Source: RYN-230 sp963814645 (GTDB lineage Bacteria > Actinomycetota > Actinomycetes > Streptosporangiales > Streptosporangiaceae). From it: a stretch of 64,000 nucleotides of DNA. Location of the stretch: positions 2,542,001 to 2,606,000 of the forward strand of contig CAWFDX010000004.1 of assembly GCA_963814645.1 (NCBI GenBank). Reading direction: 5' to 3'. Below are positions 16,146 to 25,988 of this stretch, in pieces; position 1 is the first letter of the stretch, and the number at the start of each line of letters is the position of its first letter. The notes beneath the pieces are model-generated. The model did not search any database, had not been told where the DNA came from, and was given only the letters and a program-made list of their open reading frames with translations. Position numbers and translations under genes: made by a program.

Positions 16146-18304
16146 CAGCTATCGGCGAGGTGACCGCGCCGCTCCAGCAGATACGACTGCAGGTCCCGCA
16201 ACGGCTTGCCCTCCTCGTCCAGATGATGCCGGGTCCAGGTGCCGTCGCCAGCCAGCCACCAGGAACTCGTCGACTCGTCCATGGCCATGTCGATCAGCGA
16301 CCGTAGCTCTCTGGTGTGCTCGGGGACCTTCACCCGGCAGAGCAGCTCCACCCGGCGATCCAGGTTGCGGTGCATCAGGTCGGCGCTGCCGATCCACACC
16401 TCAGTGTCTTCCGGGCCCCCGGCGCCGAAGACGTAAATCCGGGAATGTTCCAGGAACCGGCCGAGGATACTGCGCACCCGGATCGTCTCTGACAGCCCCG
16501 GCAGGCCCGGGCGCAGCGAGCAGATGCCGCGGACCCACACGTCGATCGGCACCCCGGCCTGGGACGCCCGGTACAGCGCGTCCACGATCTCCTCATCGAT
16601 GATCGCGTTGCACTTGAGCTGGATCCGGGCCGGCTTGCCCTGCTGCTGCAGCGCGGTCTGCTGCTCGATCCGGTCCAGCAGGCCGGGCCGGAGCGCCTGC
16701 GGGGCGACCAGGAAGCGGCGGTAGTCGTTCTTCCGGCTGTACGCGGTCAGGTGGTTGAACAGGTCGGTCGAGTCACCGCCCACGGTCGGGTCGGCGGTGA
16801 GCAGGCCGTAGTCCTCGTACAGCCGGGCGGTGGACGGGTTGTAGTTCCCGGTGCCGATGTGGCAGTAGCGGCGCAGCGAGCCATCTGATTCCTCGCGCAC
16901 CACCAGCACCATCTTGCAGTGCGTCTTCAGCGCCGGCACGCCGTACACCACGTGGCAGCCCGCTTCCTCCAGCTTGCGGGCCCAGATGATGTTGGCCCGC
17001 TCGTCGAAGCGCGCTTTCAGCTCGACCACCACCACGACCTGCTTGCCCGCCTCGGCCGCGTCAATCAGCGCGTCCACGATCGGCGACGAGTCGCTGGTCC
17101 GGTACAGCGTCTGCTTGATGGCCAGCACCCGCGGGTCGGCGGCCGCCTCCACGGTCAGCCGCTCCACCGTAGCGGCGAACGAGTCGTACGGGTGGTGCAC
17201 CAGCACGTCGCCCCGGTCCAGCGTGGTGAACACGTCGCTGTCCTGCGGCAGCGCCGACTCGCGCGGCACGAACGGCGGGTACTTCAGCCGCCGGATGCTC
17301 AGGTCCGCGATCGCGTTGAGCCCGGTCAGGTCGAGCGGGCTGGGCAGGTGGTACACCGCCCGCCGGTCCACGCCGAGCTCGGTGACCAGCCGCTCCAGGA
17401 CGTCGGCCGAGATCGTCTCTTCGACCTCCAGCCGCACCGCGGGCTCGAAGCGGCGGCGCAGCAGTTCCCGCTCCATCGACTGCATGAGGTCTTCGGTGAC
17501 GTCCTCGTCGATCTCCAGCTCGCGGTTCCTGGTCACCCGGAACACGTGGTGCTCCAGGATGTCCAGGCCGACGAACAGCTCCGGCAGGTGCGCGGCGATC
17601 ACGTCTTCCAGCGGCACGTACCGGTACCGGCCCACGCTGAGGAACCGGGGCAGCAGCGGTGGCACCTTGACCCGGGCGAACATGGTCGCGCCGGTCTCCG
17701 GTTCGGCGATCATCACGGCCAGGCTGAGCGACAGGCCGGAAATGTACGGGAACGGGTGGGCCGGGTCCACTACCAGCGGGGTGAGCACCGGGTAGATCCG
17801 GTCCCGGAACAGCCGCTGCAGCTCATGCTGCTCGTCTTCGGACAGCTCTTTCCAGCGCAGGATCTCGATGCCCTCGTCGCCCAGCAGCGGCCGGATCGTG
17901 GTGCTGAAGTACTCCGCGTGCCGCAGGCTGAGCTCCCCCGCCGTGGCCAGGGTGTTCTCCAGCACCTGGTCCGGCGGCATCCCGGTGGTGACCCCCTCCA
18001 CCGGCAGCCCGGTGGCCATCCGGCGCATCCGGCCGGCCACCCGGACCATGAAGAACTCATCCAGATTGCTGGCGAAGATGGCCATGAACCGGACCCGCTC
18101 GAGCAGCGGCACGTTCTCGTCCTCGGCCAGTTCCAGCACCCGCTGGTTGAACCGGAGCCAGCTTCCCTCGCGCTCGATATACCGGTCGGGCGGCAGGTCG
18201 TCGGCTGGGCTGGCGCCCGTACTTTCTGCCACAGCGCCCTCCGGCGCGGTCCCCGCGCTCATATCCCCCTCGCCCGTCTGATAACTCAGCTCGCCCAAAC
18301 TCAT
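16145..18304 (-). CDS. ppk1: Polyphosphate kinase 1
   Basis: Reversible synthesis of inorganic polyphosphate from ATP; membrane-associated. With the ATG at 18304 it has 719 residues, normal for PPK1; the reading frame runs further upstream to 18907, but that part is antisense to nothing conserved and overlaps fprA. A second ATG at 18262 preceded by GAGGGGGAT is an alternative start. Visible landmarks: the N-domain SWLRFNQRVLELAEDENVPLLERVRF, the phosphohistidine region PALKTHCKMVLVVR, CHIGTGNYNPSTARLYEDYGL, and SILGRFLEHSRIYVFG with the second essential His. Its stop overlaps the mutT1 start, so both genes form one translational unit. Confidence 0.95.
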   Translation of the reverse strand: MSLGELSYQTGEGDMSAGTAPEGAVAESTGASPADDLPPDRYIEREGSWLRFNQRVLELAEDENVPLLERVRFMAIFASNLDEFFMVRVAGRMRRMATGLPVEGVTTGMPPDQVLENTLATAGELSLRHAEYFSTTIRPLLGDEGIEILRWKELSEDEQHELQRLFRDRIYPVLTPLVVDPAHPFPYISGLSLSLAVMIAEPETGATMFARVKVPPLLPRFLSVGRYRYVPLEDVIAAHLPELFVGLDILEHHVFRVTRNRELEIDEDVTEDLMQSMERELLRRRFEPAVRLEVEETISADVLERLVTELGVDRRAVYHLPSPLDLTGLNAIADLSIRRLKYPPFVPRESALPQDSDVFTTLDRGDVLVHHPYDSFAATVERLTVEAAADPRVLAIKQTLYRTSDSSPIVDALIDAAEAGKQVVVVVELKARFDERANIIWARKLEEAGCHVVYGVPALKTHCKMVLVVREESDGSLRRYCHIGTGNYNPSTARLYEDYGLLTADPTVGGDSTDLFNHLTAYSRKNDYRRFLVAPQALRPGLLDRIEQQTALQQQGKPARIQLKCNAIIDEEIVDALYRASQAGVPIDVWVRGICSLRPGLPGLSETIRVRSILGRFLEHSRIYVFGAGGPEDTEVWIGSADLMHRNLDRRVELLCRVKVPEHTRELRSLIDMAMDESTSSWWLAGDGTWTRHHLDEEGKPLRDLQSYLLERRGHLADS

Positions 18305-18564
18305 GCCGTCATTGTCCCCAGTGTCCGGCAGGCCAAGACACCCGGGACGGGTGTTTTCATCCTCGCAACGGTCCGTAATTGCCCAGTTCAGTACCAGGTC
18401 ATTCACGTGCAAAGCAGTACGAATCGCGAATTCACTGAGCAGCCGGGGCGGTCGCGGCAGGACGCCTAGCTCAATTCCGCGCACCGCCAGCCCGGTCAGT
18501 CCGTACACGGCCGGCGGTATCAGCTTGCGCAGGGCCGCCACGGCGGGCCCGAAGGAGGGACGGG

Positions 18565-20015
18565 TCAGCCGGACGGCGGGCGGCACAGTGCCTCGATGGC
18601 GACCCGGTCGCCGATCTTGACCCGCTCCCCCCGGCCCAGTGAGACAGCGAGCTCCGCCTCGGCCTGTTCCACCCGGAGCCAGTCCGCGTAGCTGACCGGC
18701 CGTACCCCGCGCTCGGCCAGCTCGGCGAAGAATTCCTCCCGGGACCGCCGCCGGGCCGCCGCGCCGCTGGGGACCACGCCGCCGGCGGCCGCGCCGCCAG
18801 CGGCCGGGCCATCCTGGCCGGCCAGGTCGGCCAGCAGCGACCGGACGGTGCCGGCCGCGTCCGACTTGTTCGTGCCGACCACCCCGGTCGGGCCGCGCTT
18901 GAGCCATCCGGCGACATACTCGCCGGGCAGCGGCCCGCCGTCCCGGCCGAGGACCCGGCCGTCGGCGTTCGGCACGGTGTAGCTGCGCTCGTCGAACGGC
19001 ACCCCGGGCAGCGGCACGCTCTGGTAGCCCACGCTGCGGAACACCATCTGCGCCGGGATCGTCTCGAACTCCCCGGTACCGGTGAACTTGCCCTCGTCAT
19101 CGAGCCGGGTCCGCTCGACCGTCAGCCCGGACACCCGGTCGGTGCCGTCCACCTCCACCGGGCGCAGCCAGAACCGGACGGTCAGCCTGCGCTCCGCGCC
19201 GGCTCGCCCTCCCCCGGTGCCCGCTCAGCCCAGTCCCGGATAACCGCCAGGTTGCCGCGCACCCGGCGGTCGCTCTCGGCCAGTTCCGCGCTCTGCCCGG
19301 TCGGGTCGAACGCGCCCAGGTCCAGCTCGGCCGGGTTGACCACGATGTCCACCCCGGACAGCTCGCCCAGCTCACGCAGTTCCTTGGTGGTGAACTTGGC
19401 CTGCGCCGGGCCGCGCCGGCCGATCATGTGCACCTCGCGGACCTTGCTGGCCATCAGCGCTTCCAGCACCGCCTGCGGGATGTCGGTACGGCTCAGCTCG
19501 GCCGGGTCCCTGACCAGGATGCGGGCCACGTCCACAGCCACGTTGCCCACCCCGACCACGGCGACCGACTCGGCGTCCAGGGTGAACGCGCCCGCCTCGG
19601 TGTCCGGATGGCCGCAGTACCAGTTCACGAAGTCGGTGGCCGCGTAGCTGCCGGGCAGGTCCTCGCCGGGGATGCCCATCCGCCGGTCCCGCATCGCGCC
19701 GGTCGCGTAGACCACCGCGTCGTAGCTGGCCAGCAGGTCCTCGCGGGTGACGTCGTCGCCTAGGTGCACCCCGCCGAGGAAGCGCACATCGGCGTGCTCC
19801 AGCACGTTGCGCAGGTAGTCGGCGATGGACCGGATCGACGGGTGGTCCGGGGCGACCCCGTAGCGGACCAGGCCGTACGGGGTGGGCAGCCGGTCCAGCA
19901 CGTTGACCTGCACAGTGACGGGCGGGTCCACCTTGGCCGCCTGCTTGATCAGTGCCTCGGCGGTGTAGATCCCGGCCGGGCCGGAACCGACGACGGCCAC
20001 CTGGAGTGTGGTCAC
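18565..20015 (-). pseudogene. fprA: FprA-type ferredoxin/flavodoxin--NADP+ reductase, split by a frameshift
   Basis: Adrenodoxin-reductase-like flavoenzyme that moves electrons between NADPH and ferredoxin, for example to feed P450s or iron-sulfur enzymes. The first half (start 20015) has the FAD motif VVGSGPAGIYTAEAL at residues 7-21, the PTPYGLVRYGVAPDHP motif and the NADPH motif VVGVGNVAVDVARIL followed by MIGRRGPAQAKFTTKEL. After about residue 277 the frame fails at a stop at 19182. The other frame continues with RRLTVRFWLRPVEVDG, then FRSVGYQSVPLPGVPFD, GEYVAGWLKRGPTGVVGTNK and the C-terminal WLRVEQAE helix. A one-base change around 19190-19220, next to a run of five C, would restore about 483 residues. 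Confidence 0.85.
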
Positions 20016-20022
20016 TGGGATC

Positions 20023-21930
20023 TCATCCCTGGGGGTTGTCGGCCAGTTCGGGGTCGAGCCGGGCCACGGCCTCGGTGATCTGCCGGGCCAGGTGCTGTGG
20101 GACCAGGCCCACCTCGTCCAGCACCTGGTCCCGTGAGCCGTGGTCCAGGAACCGCTGCGGCAGGCCGAACGTCCGCACCGGCGTGCGCACGTCCGCGTCG
20201 CGCAGCAGCCGGCAGACCGCGTCGCCGAACCCGCCTACCAGGCCGTTGTCCTCGACGGTGGCCACCAGCCGCGCCGGAGCGGCGATATCGGCCAGCGCCG
20301 GGTCTACCGGCTTGGTCCAGCGTGGGTCCAGCACGGTCACCCGGATACCCTGGTCGGCCAGCCGACTGGCCGTGGCCAGGCACATCGCGGCCATTGGCCC
20401 GGCGCCGACCAGCAGCACGTCCGGGGCGGCTGGCCCGTCCGGCCGGGCCAGCACGTCCATGCCACCCACCCGGCCGATCGCTTCGGTCTCGGCGCCCACG
20501 TTGCCCTTGGGGAACCGGACCACGGTCGGGCCGTCGCTGACCGCGACCGCCTCGGCCAGCAGCTCGGCGATCCGGGTCCCGTCCCGTGGCGCGGCGATCC
20601 GCAGGCCCGGCACGACCTGCAGGATCGAGCCGTCCCACATGCCGTTGTGGCTGGCCCCATCCGGGCCGGTCACCCCGGCCCGGTCCAGCACGAAGGTGAC
20701 CGGCAGCCGGTGCAGCGCCACGTCCATCAGCACCTGGTCGAAGGCCCGGTTGAGGAACGTCGCGTAGATGGCCACCACCGGGTGCAGGCCGCCCATGGCC
20801 AGCCCGGCCGCGCTGGTCACCGCGTGCTGCTCGGCGATGCCCACGTCGAAGACCCGGTCCGGGTAGGCGGCGGCGAACTTGGCCAGTCCGGTCGGGTGCA
20901 GCATGGCGGCGGTGATCGCGACCACGTCCGGCCGCCGCGCGCCGGTCGCTAGCAGCGCGTCGCCGAACACGTCGGACCAGGATGGCTTGGGCACTCCGGG
21001 CGGCGTGCCGGCGGGCGCAGCCGCGGGCACCTGGTGCAGCCGGTCCTGCTCGTTGTCCTCGGCCAGCTGGTAGCCGAACCCCTTCCGGGTGATCACGTGC
21101 ACCAGCACCGGGCCGCCGAAGTCCCGGGCCCGGCGCAGCGCGTGCTCCACCGCCTGCTCGTCGTGCCCGTCGATCGGCCCGAGGTACTTGAGGCCCAGGT
21201 CCTCGAACAGCACCTGCGGCTGCAGGACGTCCTTGAGGCCCTTCTTCACCCCGTGCAGCGTGCCGTACAGCGGGGCGCCGACCACCGGGGCGCGGGTCAG
21301 CGTGGTCTTGATGTAGTCCAGCACGTTCTCGTAGCGCTGGTTCATCCGGACCATGGTCAGGTGGTTGGCCAGCCCGCCGATCGTCGGCTGGTAGGACCGG
21401 CCGTTGTCGTTGACCACGATGACCAGCCGACTGTCCTTGGCCACCGCGATGTTGTTCAGCGCCTCCCAGGCCATCCCGCCGGTCAGCGCGCCGTCGCCGA
21501 TCACCGCGACCACGGTGCGGTCGGTCTCGCCGCGCAGCCGGTACGCCTTGGCCAGCCCGTCGGCGTAGGACAGGCTGGTGGACGCGTGCGAGTTCTCCAC
21601 CAGGTCGTGCTCGGACTCGGCCCGGCTCGGGTAGCCGGAAAGCCCGCCGCGCTGGCGCAGCGTGCCGAACTCAGCCACCCGCCCGGTGAGCAGCTTGTGC
21701 ACGTAGGACTGGTGCCCGGTGTCGAAAACAATCTTGTCCACCGGGGAGTCGAACACCCGGTGCAGCGCGATCGTCACCTCGACCACGCCGAGGTTGGGCC
21801 CGAGATGGCCGCTGGTCCGCGACACCGTCTCGATCAGCAGGTCACGTATTTCGCTGGCCAGTACGGGCAGCTGGTCCGGTGCCAGCTCCCGCAGATCGCG
21901 TGGGCCAGAAAGAGTCTCCAGCAGGGTCAC
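20023..21930 (-). CDS. dxs: 1-deoxy-D-xylulose-5-phosphate synthase
   Basis: Condenses pyruvate and glyceraldehyde 3-phosphate, with thiamine diphosphate, as the first step of the MEP isoprenoid pathway. The 635 residues cover all three transketolase-like domains. Motifs: FDTGHQSYVHKLLTGR near residue 70, the ThDP-binding GDGALTGGMAWEALNN near 147, the catalytic Glu in VGIAEQHAVTSAAGLA, the RAGVTGPDGASHNGMWD segment, and a C-terminal VTVLDPRWTKPVDP domain. It ends 7 nt before fprA, which lies downstream on the same strand, so the two are probably co-transcribed; a reductase would then supply electrons for the iron-sulfur enzymes later in the pathway (inference). Confidence 0.95.
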   Translation of the reverse strand: MTLLETLSGPRDLRELAPDQLPVLASEIRDLLIETVSRTSGHLGPNLGVVEVTIALHRVFDSPVDKIVFDTGHQSYVHKLLTGRVAEFGTLRQRGGLSGYPSRAESEHDLVENSHASTSLSYADGLAKAYRLRGETDRTVVAVIGDGALTGGMAWEALNNIAVAKDSRLVIVVNDNGRSYQPTIGGLANHLTMVRMNQRYENVLDYIKTTLTRAPVVGAPLYGTLHGVKKGLKDVLQPQVLFEDLGLKYLGPIDGHDEQAVEHALRRARDFGGPVLVHVITRKGFGYQLAEDNEQDRLHQVPAAAPAGTPPGVPKPSWSDVFGDALLATGARRPDVVAITAAMLHPTGLAKFAAAYPDRVFDVGIAEQHAVTSAAGLAMGGLHPVVAIYATFLNRAFDQVLMDVALHRLPVTFVLDRAGVTGPDGASHNGMWDGSILQVVPGLRIAAPRDGTRIAELLAEAVAVSDGPTVVRFPKGNVGAETEAIGRVGGMDVLARPDGPAAPDVLLVGAGPMAAMCLATASRLADQGIRVTVLDPRWTKPVDPALADIAAPARLVATVEDNGLVGGFGDAVCRLLRDADVRTPVRTFGLPQRFLDHGSRDQVLDEVGLVPQHLARQITEAVARLDPELADNPQG

Positions 21931-22121
21931 GTGAGCTGCTCCCTTGTCGCGGATGCGGGGGAATCTGTGGCGAGTCTATTTGGCCGGGCTGGTGCGCGGC
22001 ACGGAAGGCCCGGCTTCTCACCCCCGGGAACCGTGTCCTGCCGTTCGCCCGCGGTTAGCCGCCAGGACATGATCGCCGGCCAGCATGGCCCAGCCTTTAC
22101 CCAACCCCCAGGGGGAACACT

Positions 22122-23318
22122 ATGCGCCGACTGCGATGGCTCGCGATTATCACGACTGGCTGCCTGGCCGCCGCGCTGCTCAGCACGGCCGGGGTGGCCG
22201 GGGCCGCCACCAAGGCGAGTCCAGCCTTCCCGCTCTCGAAGATCCACCACGTGTGGATCATCGAGCTGGAGAACACCTCGTTCAGCACCGGTTTCGGCCA
22301 CCCGTCATCGGACCCGGAACTGGCCAAGGTGCTGGTATCCAAGGGCGCGCTGCTGCGCGACTACTACGGCATCGGGCACGACAGCCTGGACAACTACATC
22401 GCCGAGATCTCCGGTCAGGCGCCGAACTACCAGACCGGCCAGGACTGCGAGTACTACAGCAAGTTCCTCCAGTTCGGCGGCGAGAACTTCGACAAGTGGA
22501 CCAAGTACGGGCAGCTGTCCGGCGACGGCTGCGTCTACCCGAAGTACGTGCGCAACGTGGCCGCCGAGCTGACCGCGCACCATCTGTCCTGGAAGTCGTA
22601 CAACCAGCAGATGGGCAACGACCCGGCCCGGGACGGCACCACCGCCACCGCGCACGGCCCGGCCTGCGGCCACCCCAAGCTGGGCACGATCGACCAGACC
22701 GACGTGACCGGCCCGGCGCACGACAGCTACGCGACCCGGCACAACCCGTTCGTCTACTTCGAGAACATCATCGGCAGCCAGGGCTACTGCGACGCGCACG
22801 TGGTCACGCTCAAGCCGCTCACCGCGGACCTGGCCCACGCTTCCAGCACCCCGGCCTACTCCTGGATCACCCCGGACACCTGCGCCGACGGCCACGACAC
22901 GCCGCGCTGCCAGGACGGGGCCAAGGGCGGCCTGAACCAGGTGGACAAGTTCCTGGCCAGCTACGTGCCGAAGATCATGGCGTCACCGGCGTACAAAGCC
23001 GGCGGGCTGATCTTCATCACGTTCGACGAGTCCGGTGACGACACGAACGCGGCCGCGTGCTGCGGCGAGAAGGACAGCCTGGGCTTCACCGACCCGTCGC
23101 ACCCGAACGTCAACGAGCCCGGGCTGTACGGGCCGGGCGGCGGCCGGGTCGGCGCGGTGGCGCTGTCCCCGTTCATCAAGCCCGGCACCACGAGCGCCGT
23201 GGCCTACAACCACTACTCGCTGCTCAAGACCGTGGAGGACATCTTCCACCTGCCACTGCTCGGCGACGCGAAGCAGCCCCAGGTACGGGCGTTCGGAAAG
23301 GATGTGTTTACTGGCTGA
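22122..23318 (+). CDS. Secreted phosphoesterase (phospholipase C / acid phosphatase-like)
   Basis: Exported hydrolase of the PF04185 phosphoesterase family, 398 residues. The signal peptide comprises MRRLRW, a hydrophobic core and STAGVAGAA. The metal site of this family begins at HHVWIIELENTSFSTGFG with the conserved Glu-Asn pair and continues with the nucleophile region LLRDYYGIGHDSLDNYIAEISGQ, VYFENIIGS and the later FITFDESGDD and AVALSPFIKPG motifs. Cys residues (DCEYY, GDGCVY, GPACGHP, DTCADGH) probably form disulfides outside the cell. A strong AGGGGGAAC ribosome binding site precedes the start. The likely substrate is a phosphomonoester or phospholipid head group. Confidence 0.85.
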   Translation: MRRLRWLAIITTGCLAAALLSTAGVAGAATKASPAFPLSKIHHVWIIELENTSFSTGFGHPSSDPELAKVLVSKGALLRDYYGIGHDSLDNYIAEISGQAPNYQTGQDCEYYSKFLQFGGENFDKWTKYGQLSGDGCVYPKYVRNVAAELTAHHLSWKSYNQQMGNDPARDGTTATAHGPACGHPKLGTIDQTDVTGPAHDSYATRHNPFVYFENIIGSQGYCDAHVVTLKPLTADLAHASSTPAYSWITPDTCADGHDTPRCQDGAKGGLNQVDKFLASYVPKIMASPAYKAGGLIFITFDESGDDTNAAACCGEKDSLGFTDPSHPNVNEPGLYGPGGGRVGAVALSPFIKPGTTSAVAYNHYSLLKTVEDIFHLPLLGDAKQPQVRAFGKDVFTG

Positions 23319-23332
23319 GATAGCCGGTCAGC

Positions 23333-24487
23333 TCAGCGCACGCCGTAGAGGTGCTCCAGGGCTAGCTGGTCGAGGCGCTCGTAGCCCAGCCCGCGGGCGG
23401 CCAGCGCCTCGATGTCCGGGGTGAAGCCCTGCACGTCCCGCCAGGTCTCGCCGGCCGCCATGGTGGGCGTGGCCAGGTCCTCCACCCCGGACGCGACCAG
23501 CGCCGCCTTGACCTCGGGGTCGGCCCGGAATGCCCGGACCTTGTCCCGCAGGATCAGGTAGTTGCGCATGCACGCGGCGGCCGACACCCAGACGCCCTCG
23601 TCGTCCTCGGTGCGCGGCGGCTTGTAGTCGAAGTGCACCGGCCCGTCGTAGCCGCCCGCCTCCAGCGCGTCCACCACCCAGAACGCGCCGCGCGCGTTGC
23701 CCGCGCCGAACCGCAGGTCCTGGTCGTAGCGCGGCCCGTTCTGCCCGTTCAGGTCGATGTGGAACAGCTTCCCGTGCCATAGCGCCTGGGTGATCCCGTG
23801 CGCGTAGTTGAGTGAGGCCATCTCTTCGTGCCCCACCTCGGGATTGATGCCCACCATCTCGTGGTGCTCGAGTTCTTTGATGAACGCCAGTGCGTGTCCG
23901 GCCGTCGGCAGCAGGATGTCGCCGCGTGGCTCGTTCGGCTTCGGCTCGATGGCGAAGCGCAGGCCGTAGCCCTGCTCCTGGACGTAGCCGGCCAGCAGGT
24001 CGAGGCCTTCCCGGTAACGGTCCAGCGCGGCCCGGATGTCCTTGGCCGCGCCGGACTCGGCGCCCTCCCGGCCGCCCCAGAACACATACACCTTCGCGCC
24101 CAGCTCGGCGGCCAGGTCCAGGTTGCGCATCACCTTGGCCAGCGCGAACCGGCGCACGTCCCGGTCGCTGGCGGTGAACGCGCCGTCCTTGAACATCGGG
24201 TGGCCGAACAGGTTGGTGGTGGCGGTCGTCACGACCAGGCCGGTGTCGGCCAGGGCCTGCTTGAAGTCGCCGATCTTCCGGTCCCGCTCGGCGTCGCTGG
24301 CCTCGAACGGGAACACGTCGTTGTCGTGGAAGTTGACCCCGTACGCGCCCAGTTCCGCCAGCTTGCGCACGGCCCGGTCGGCGGGCATCGGCGGCCGGAC
24401 CGCACCGCCGAACACGTCCACGCCCTGCCAGCCCACCGTCCAGATGCCGAACGAGAACTTGTCCTCGGGGGTCGGTTCGTACGCCAT
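23333..24487 (-). CDS. xylA: Xylose isomerase
   Basis: Interconverts D-xylose and D-xylulose (and glucose and fructose) in the cytoplasm; two divalent metals. The ATG at 24487 has an AGAGGA ribosome binding site 8 nt upstream and gives 384 residues, the actinomycete short-form length; a start at 24544 would add 19 charged residues. Motifs: FGIWTVGWQGVDVFG, the catalytic His in NFHDNDVFPFE, KVYVFWGGREGAE, the metal ligand Glu/Lys in IEPKPNEPRGD, and the metal site LFHIDLNGQNGPRYDQDLRFG. It is the last gene of the minus-strand sugar locus, directly after xylB. Confidence 0.96.
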   Translation of the reverse strand: MAYEPTPEDKFSFGIWTVGWQGVDVFGGAVRPPMPADRAVRKLAELGAYGVNFHDNDVFPFEASDAERDRKIGDFKQALADTGLVVTTATTNLFGHPMFKDGAFTASDRDVRRFALAKVMRNLDLAAELGAKVYVFWGGREGAESGAAKDIRAALDRYREGLDLLAGYVQEQGYGLRFAIEPKPNEPRGDILLPTAGHALAFIKELEHHEMVGINPEVGHEEMASLNYAHGITQALWHGKLFHIDLNGQNGPRYDQDLRFGAGNARGAFWVVDALEAGGYDGPVHFDYKPPRTEDDEGVWVSAAACMRNYLILRDKVRAFRADPEVKAALVASGVEDLATPTMAAGETWRDVQGFTPDIEALAARGLGYERLDQLALEHLYGVR

Positions 24488-24536
24488 GAGCTGATCCTCT
24501 CCCTTATCTCCCTTATCGCTGCCAGACCTGGTTGTC

Positions 24537-25958
24537 TCAGCCAACTGTGTCCCAGCCGGCCGTGTCCCAGTCGGCCGTGGCTCTCTGCAGCCAGGCCAGC
24601 CGCTGCCGGATCCCCGGGTCGGGCGCGCCGGTGTACTCCTCGGGCCGGTGCCGCGGCCAGGCCGGCGGCTCCGGGGTGCCGGCCAGCGCCCAGGCCGCCT
24701 GCCGGGCCGCGCCCAGCGCCACGTACTCCTCCGGCGCGGGCACCAGCACCGGCGCGCCGAAGATGGTGGGCGCGATCCGCCGGGCCGCCTCGGACCGGGC
24801 CCCGCCGCCGATCAGCAGCACCCGCTGCCGGGACGCGCCCTGCGCGGCGATCAGGTCGGCCGCCTCGGCCAGCGTGCCCAGCACCGCCTCGATCGCGGCC
24901 CGGGCCAGGTTGGGCCCGGTCATGTTCTGCGTGGTGACGCCGCGCAGCACGCCGGTGGCGTCCGGCCGGTTCGGGCTGCGCTCGCCGTCCAGGTAGGGCA
25001 GCAGCACCAGCCCGCCCGCGCCCGGCTCGGCCTGCAGCGCCTGCACGGACATGCCGTCCAGGTCGGTGCCGATCAGCCTGGCCACCGCGGACAGCACCAG
25101 GCCGGCGTTGACCGTGGCGATCAGCGGCAGGTACCGGCCGGTGGCGTCGGCGAACCCGGCCACCATGCCGGATTCGTCGGCCGCGGGCCGCTCGGTGACC
25201 GCGTACGCGGTGCCCGAGGTGCCGATCGAGGTGACCAGCTCGCCTGGTTCGAGGCTCAGGCCCAGTGCGGCGCCCATGTTGTCCCCGGTGCCGGGGGCCA
25301 GCGCGGCGCCGGTGGCGGTCTCGCCGACCACCTCGGCGGGCTTGGCGATCCGCGGCAGCCCGGGCTCATGGCCCAGCGCGGCCGCCGCCACCTCGGGCAG
25401 CCAGCGGCTCTCCGCCGGGGAGAAGTAGCCGGTCCCGGACGCGTCGCCGCGGTCGGTGACCGGCCCGGCCGCTGGCCCGGCCGGCCCGGCCACCGCGAGC
25501 CGCCAGGTCAGCCAGTCGTGTGGCAGCATGACCCGGGCCACCCGGGCCGCGTTTTCCGGCTCGTGCTCGGCCAGCCAGCGCAGCTTGGTCACGGTGAACG
25601 ACGCGCTGGGCACGCTGCCGGTGTGGCTGGCCCACCAGGCTGGCCCGCCCAGCTCGGCGATCAGCTCCCGGGCCGCCGCCGCGGACTTGAGGTCGTTCCA
25701 TAGCATGGCGGGCCGGATGACCCGGCCGTCCTCGTCCACCACGACCATGCCGTGCTGCTGCGCGGCCACCGCGACCGCGTCGGCCCGGTCCAGCAGGCCC
25801 TGCCCGGCCTGCTCCAGCGCGGACCACCAGGCGGCCGGATCGGCTTCGGTGCCGGGCGGCTGCGGCGCGCTGCCCCGGGCCAGCACCGTGCCGTCCTCGG
25901 CCTGGCAGAGCAGCACCTTGGTGGATTGCGTGGACGAATCCACCCCGGCTACCAGCAT
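24537..25958 (-). CDS. xylB: Xylulokinase
   Basis: ATP-dependent phosphorylation of D-xylulose to xylulose 5-phosphate, linking xylA to the pentose phosphate pathway. The 473 residues show the FGGY fold: N-terminal GVDSSTQSTKVLLCQ, the QQHGMVVVDEDG substrate strand typical of xylulokinases, MLWNDLKSAAAA, the central GTGDNMGAALGL and TSIGTSGTAYAV phosphate motifs, YLDGERSPNRPDATG, and the ATP-side LLIGGGARSEAARRIAPTIFG. The C-terminus ends with a small DWDTAGWDTVG duplication. It lies 30 nt after the LacI gene and 49 nt before xylA, consistent with one operon. Confidence 0.94.
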   Translation of the reverse strand: MLVAGVDSSTQSTKVLLCQAEDGTVLARGSAPQPPGTEADPAAWWSALEQAGQGLLDRADAVAVAAQQHGMVVVDEDGRVIRPAMLWNDLKSAAAARELIAELGGPAWWASHTGSVPSASFTVTKLRWLAEHEPENAARVARVMLPHDWLTWRLAVAGPAGPAAGPVTDRGDASGTGYFSPAESRWLPEVAAAALGHEPGLPRIAKPAEVVGETATGAALAPGTGDNMGAALGLSLEPGELVTSIGTSGTAYAVTERPAADESGMVAGFADATGRYLPLIATVNAGLVLSAVARLIGTDLDGMSVQALQAEPGAGGLVLLPYLDGERSPNRPDATGVLRGVTTQNMTGPNLARAAIEAVLGTLAEAADLIAAQGASRQRVLLIGGGARSEAARRIAPTIFGAPVLVPAPEEYVALGAARQAAWALAGTPEPPAWPRHRPEEYTGAPDPGIRQRLAWLQRATADWDTAGWDTVG

Positions 25959-25988
25959 CCGATACCTCCCGCCGCGACGGTCATGAAC

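Noticed and set aside
18305..18907. Upstream extension of the ppk1 reading frame
   Set aside because: It overlaps the C-terminal part of the fprA gene in another frame and is Arg/Gly-rich; PPK1 proteins start close to the chosen ATG at 18304.
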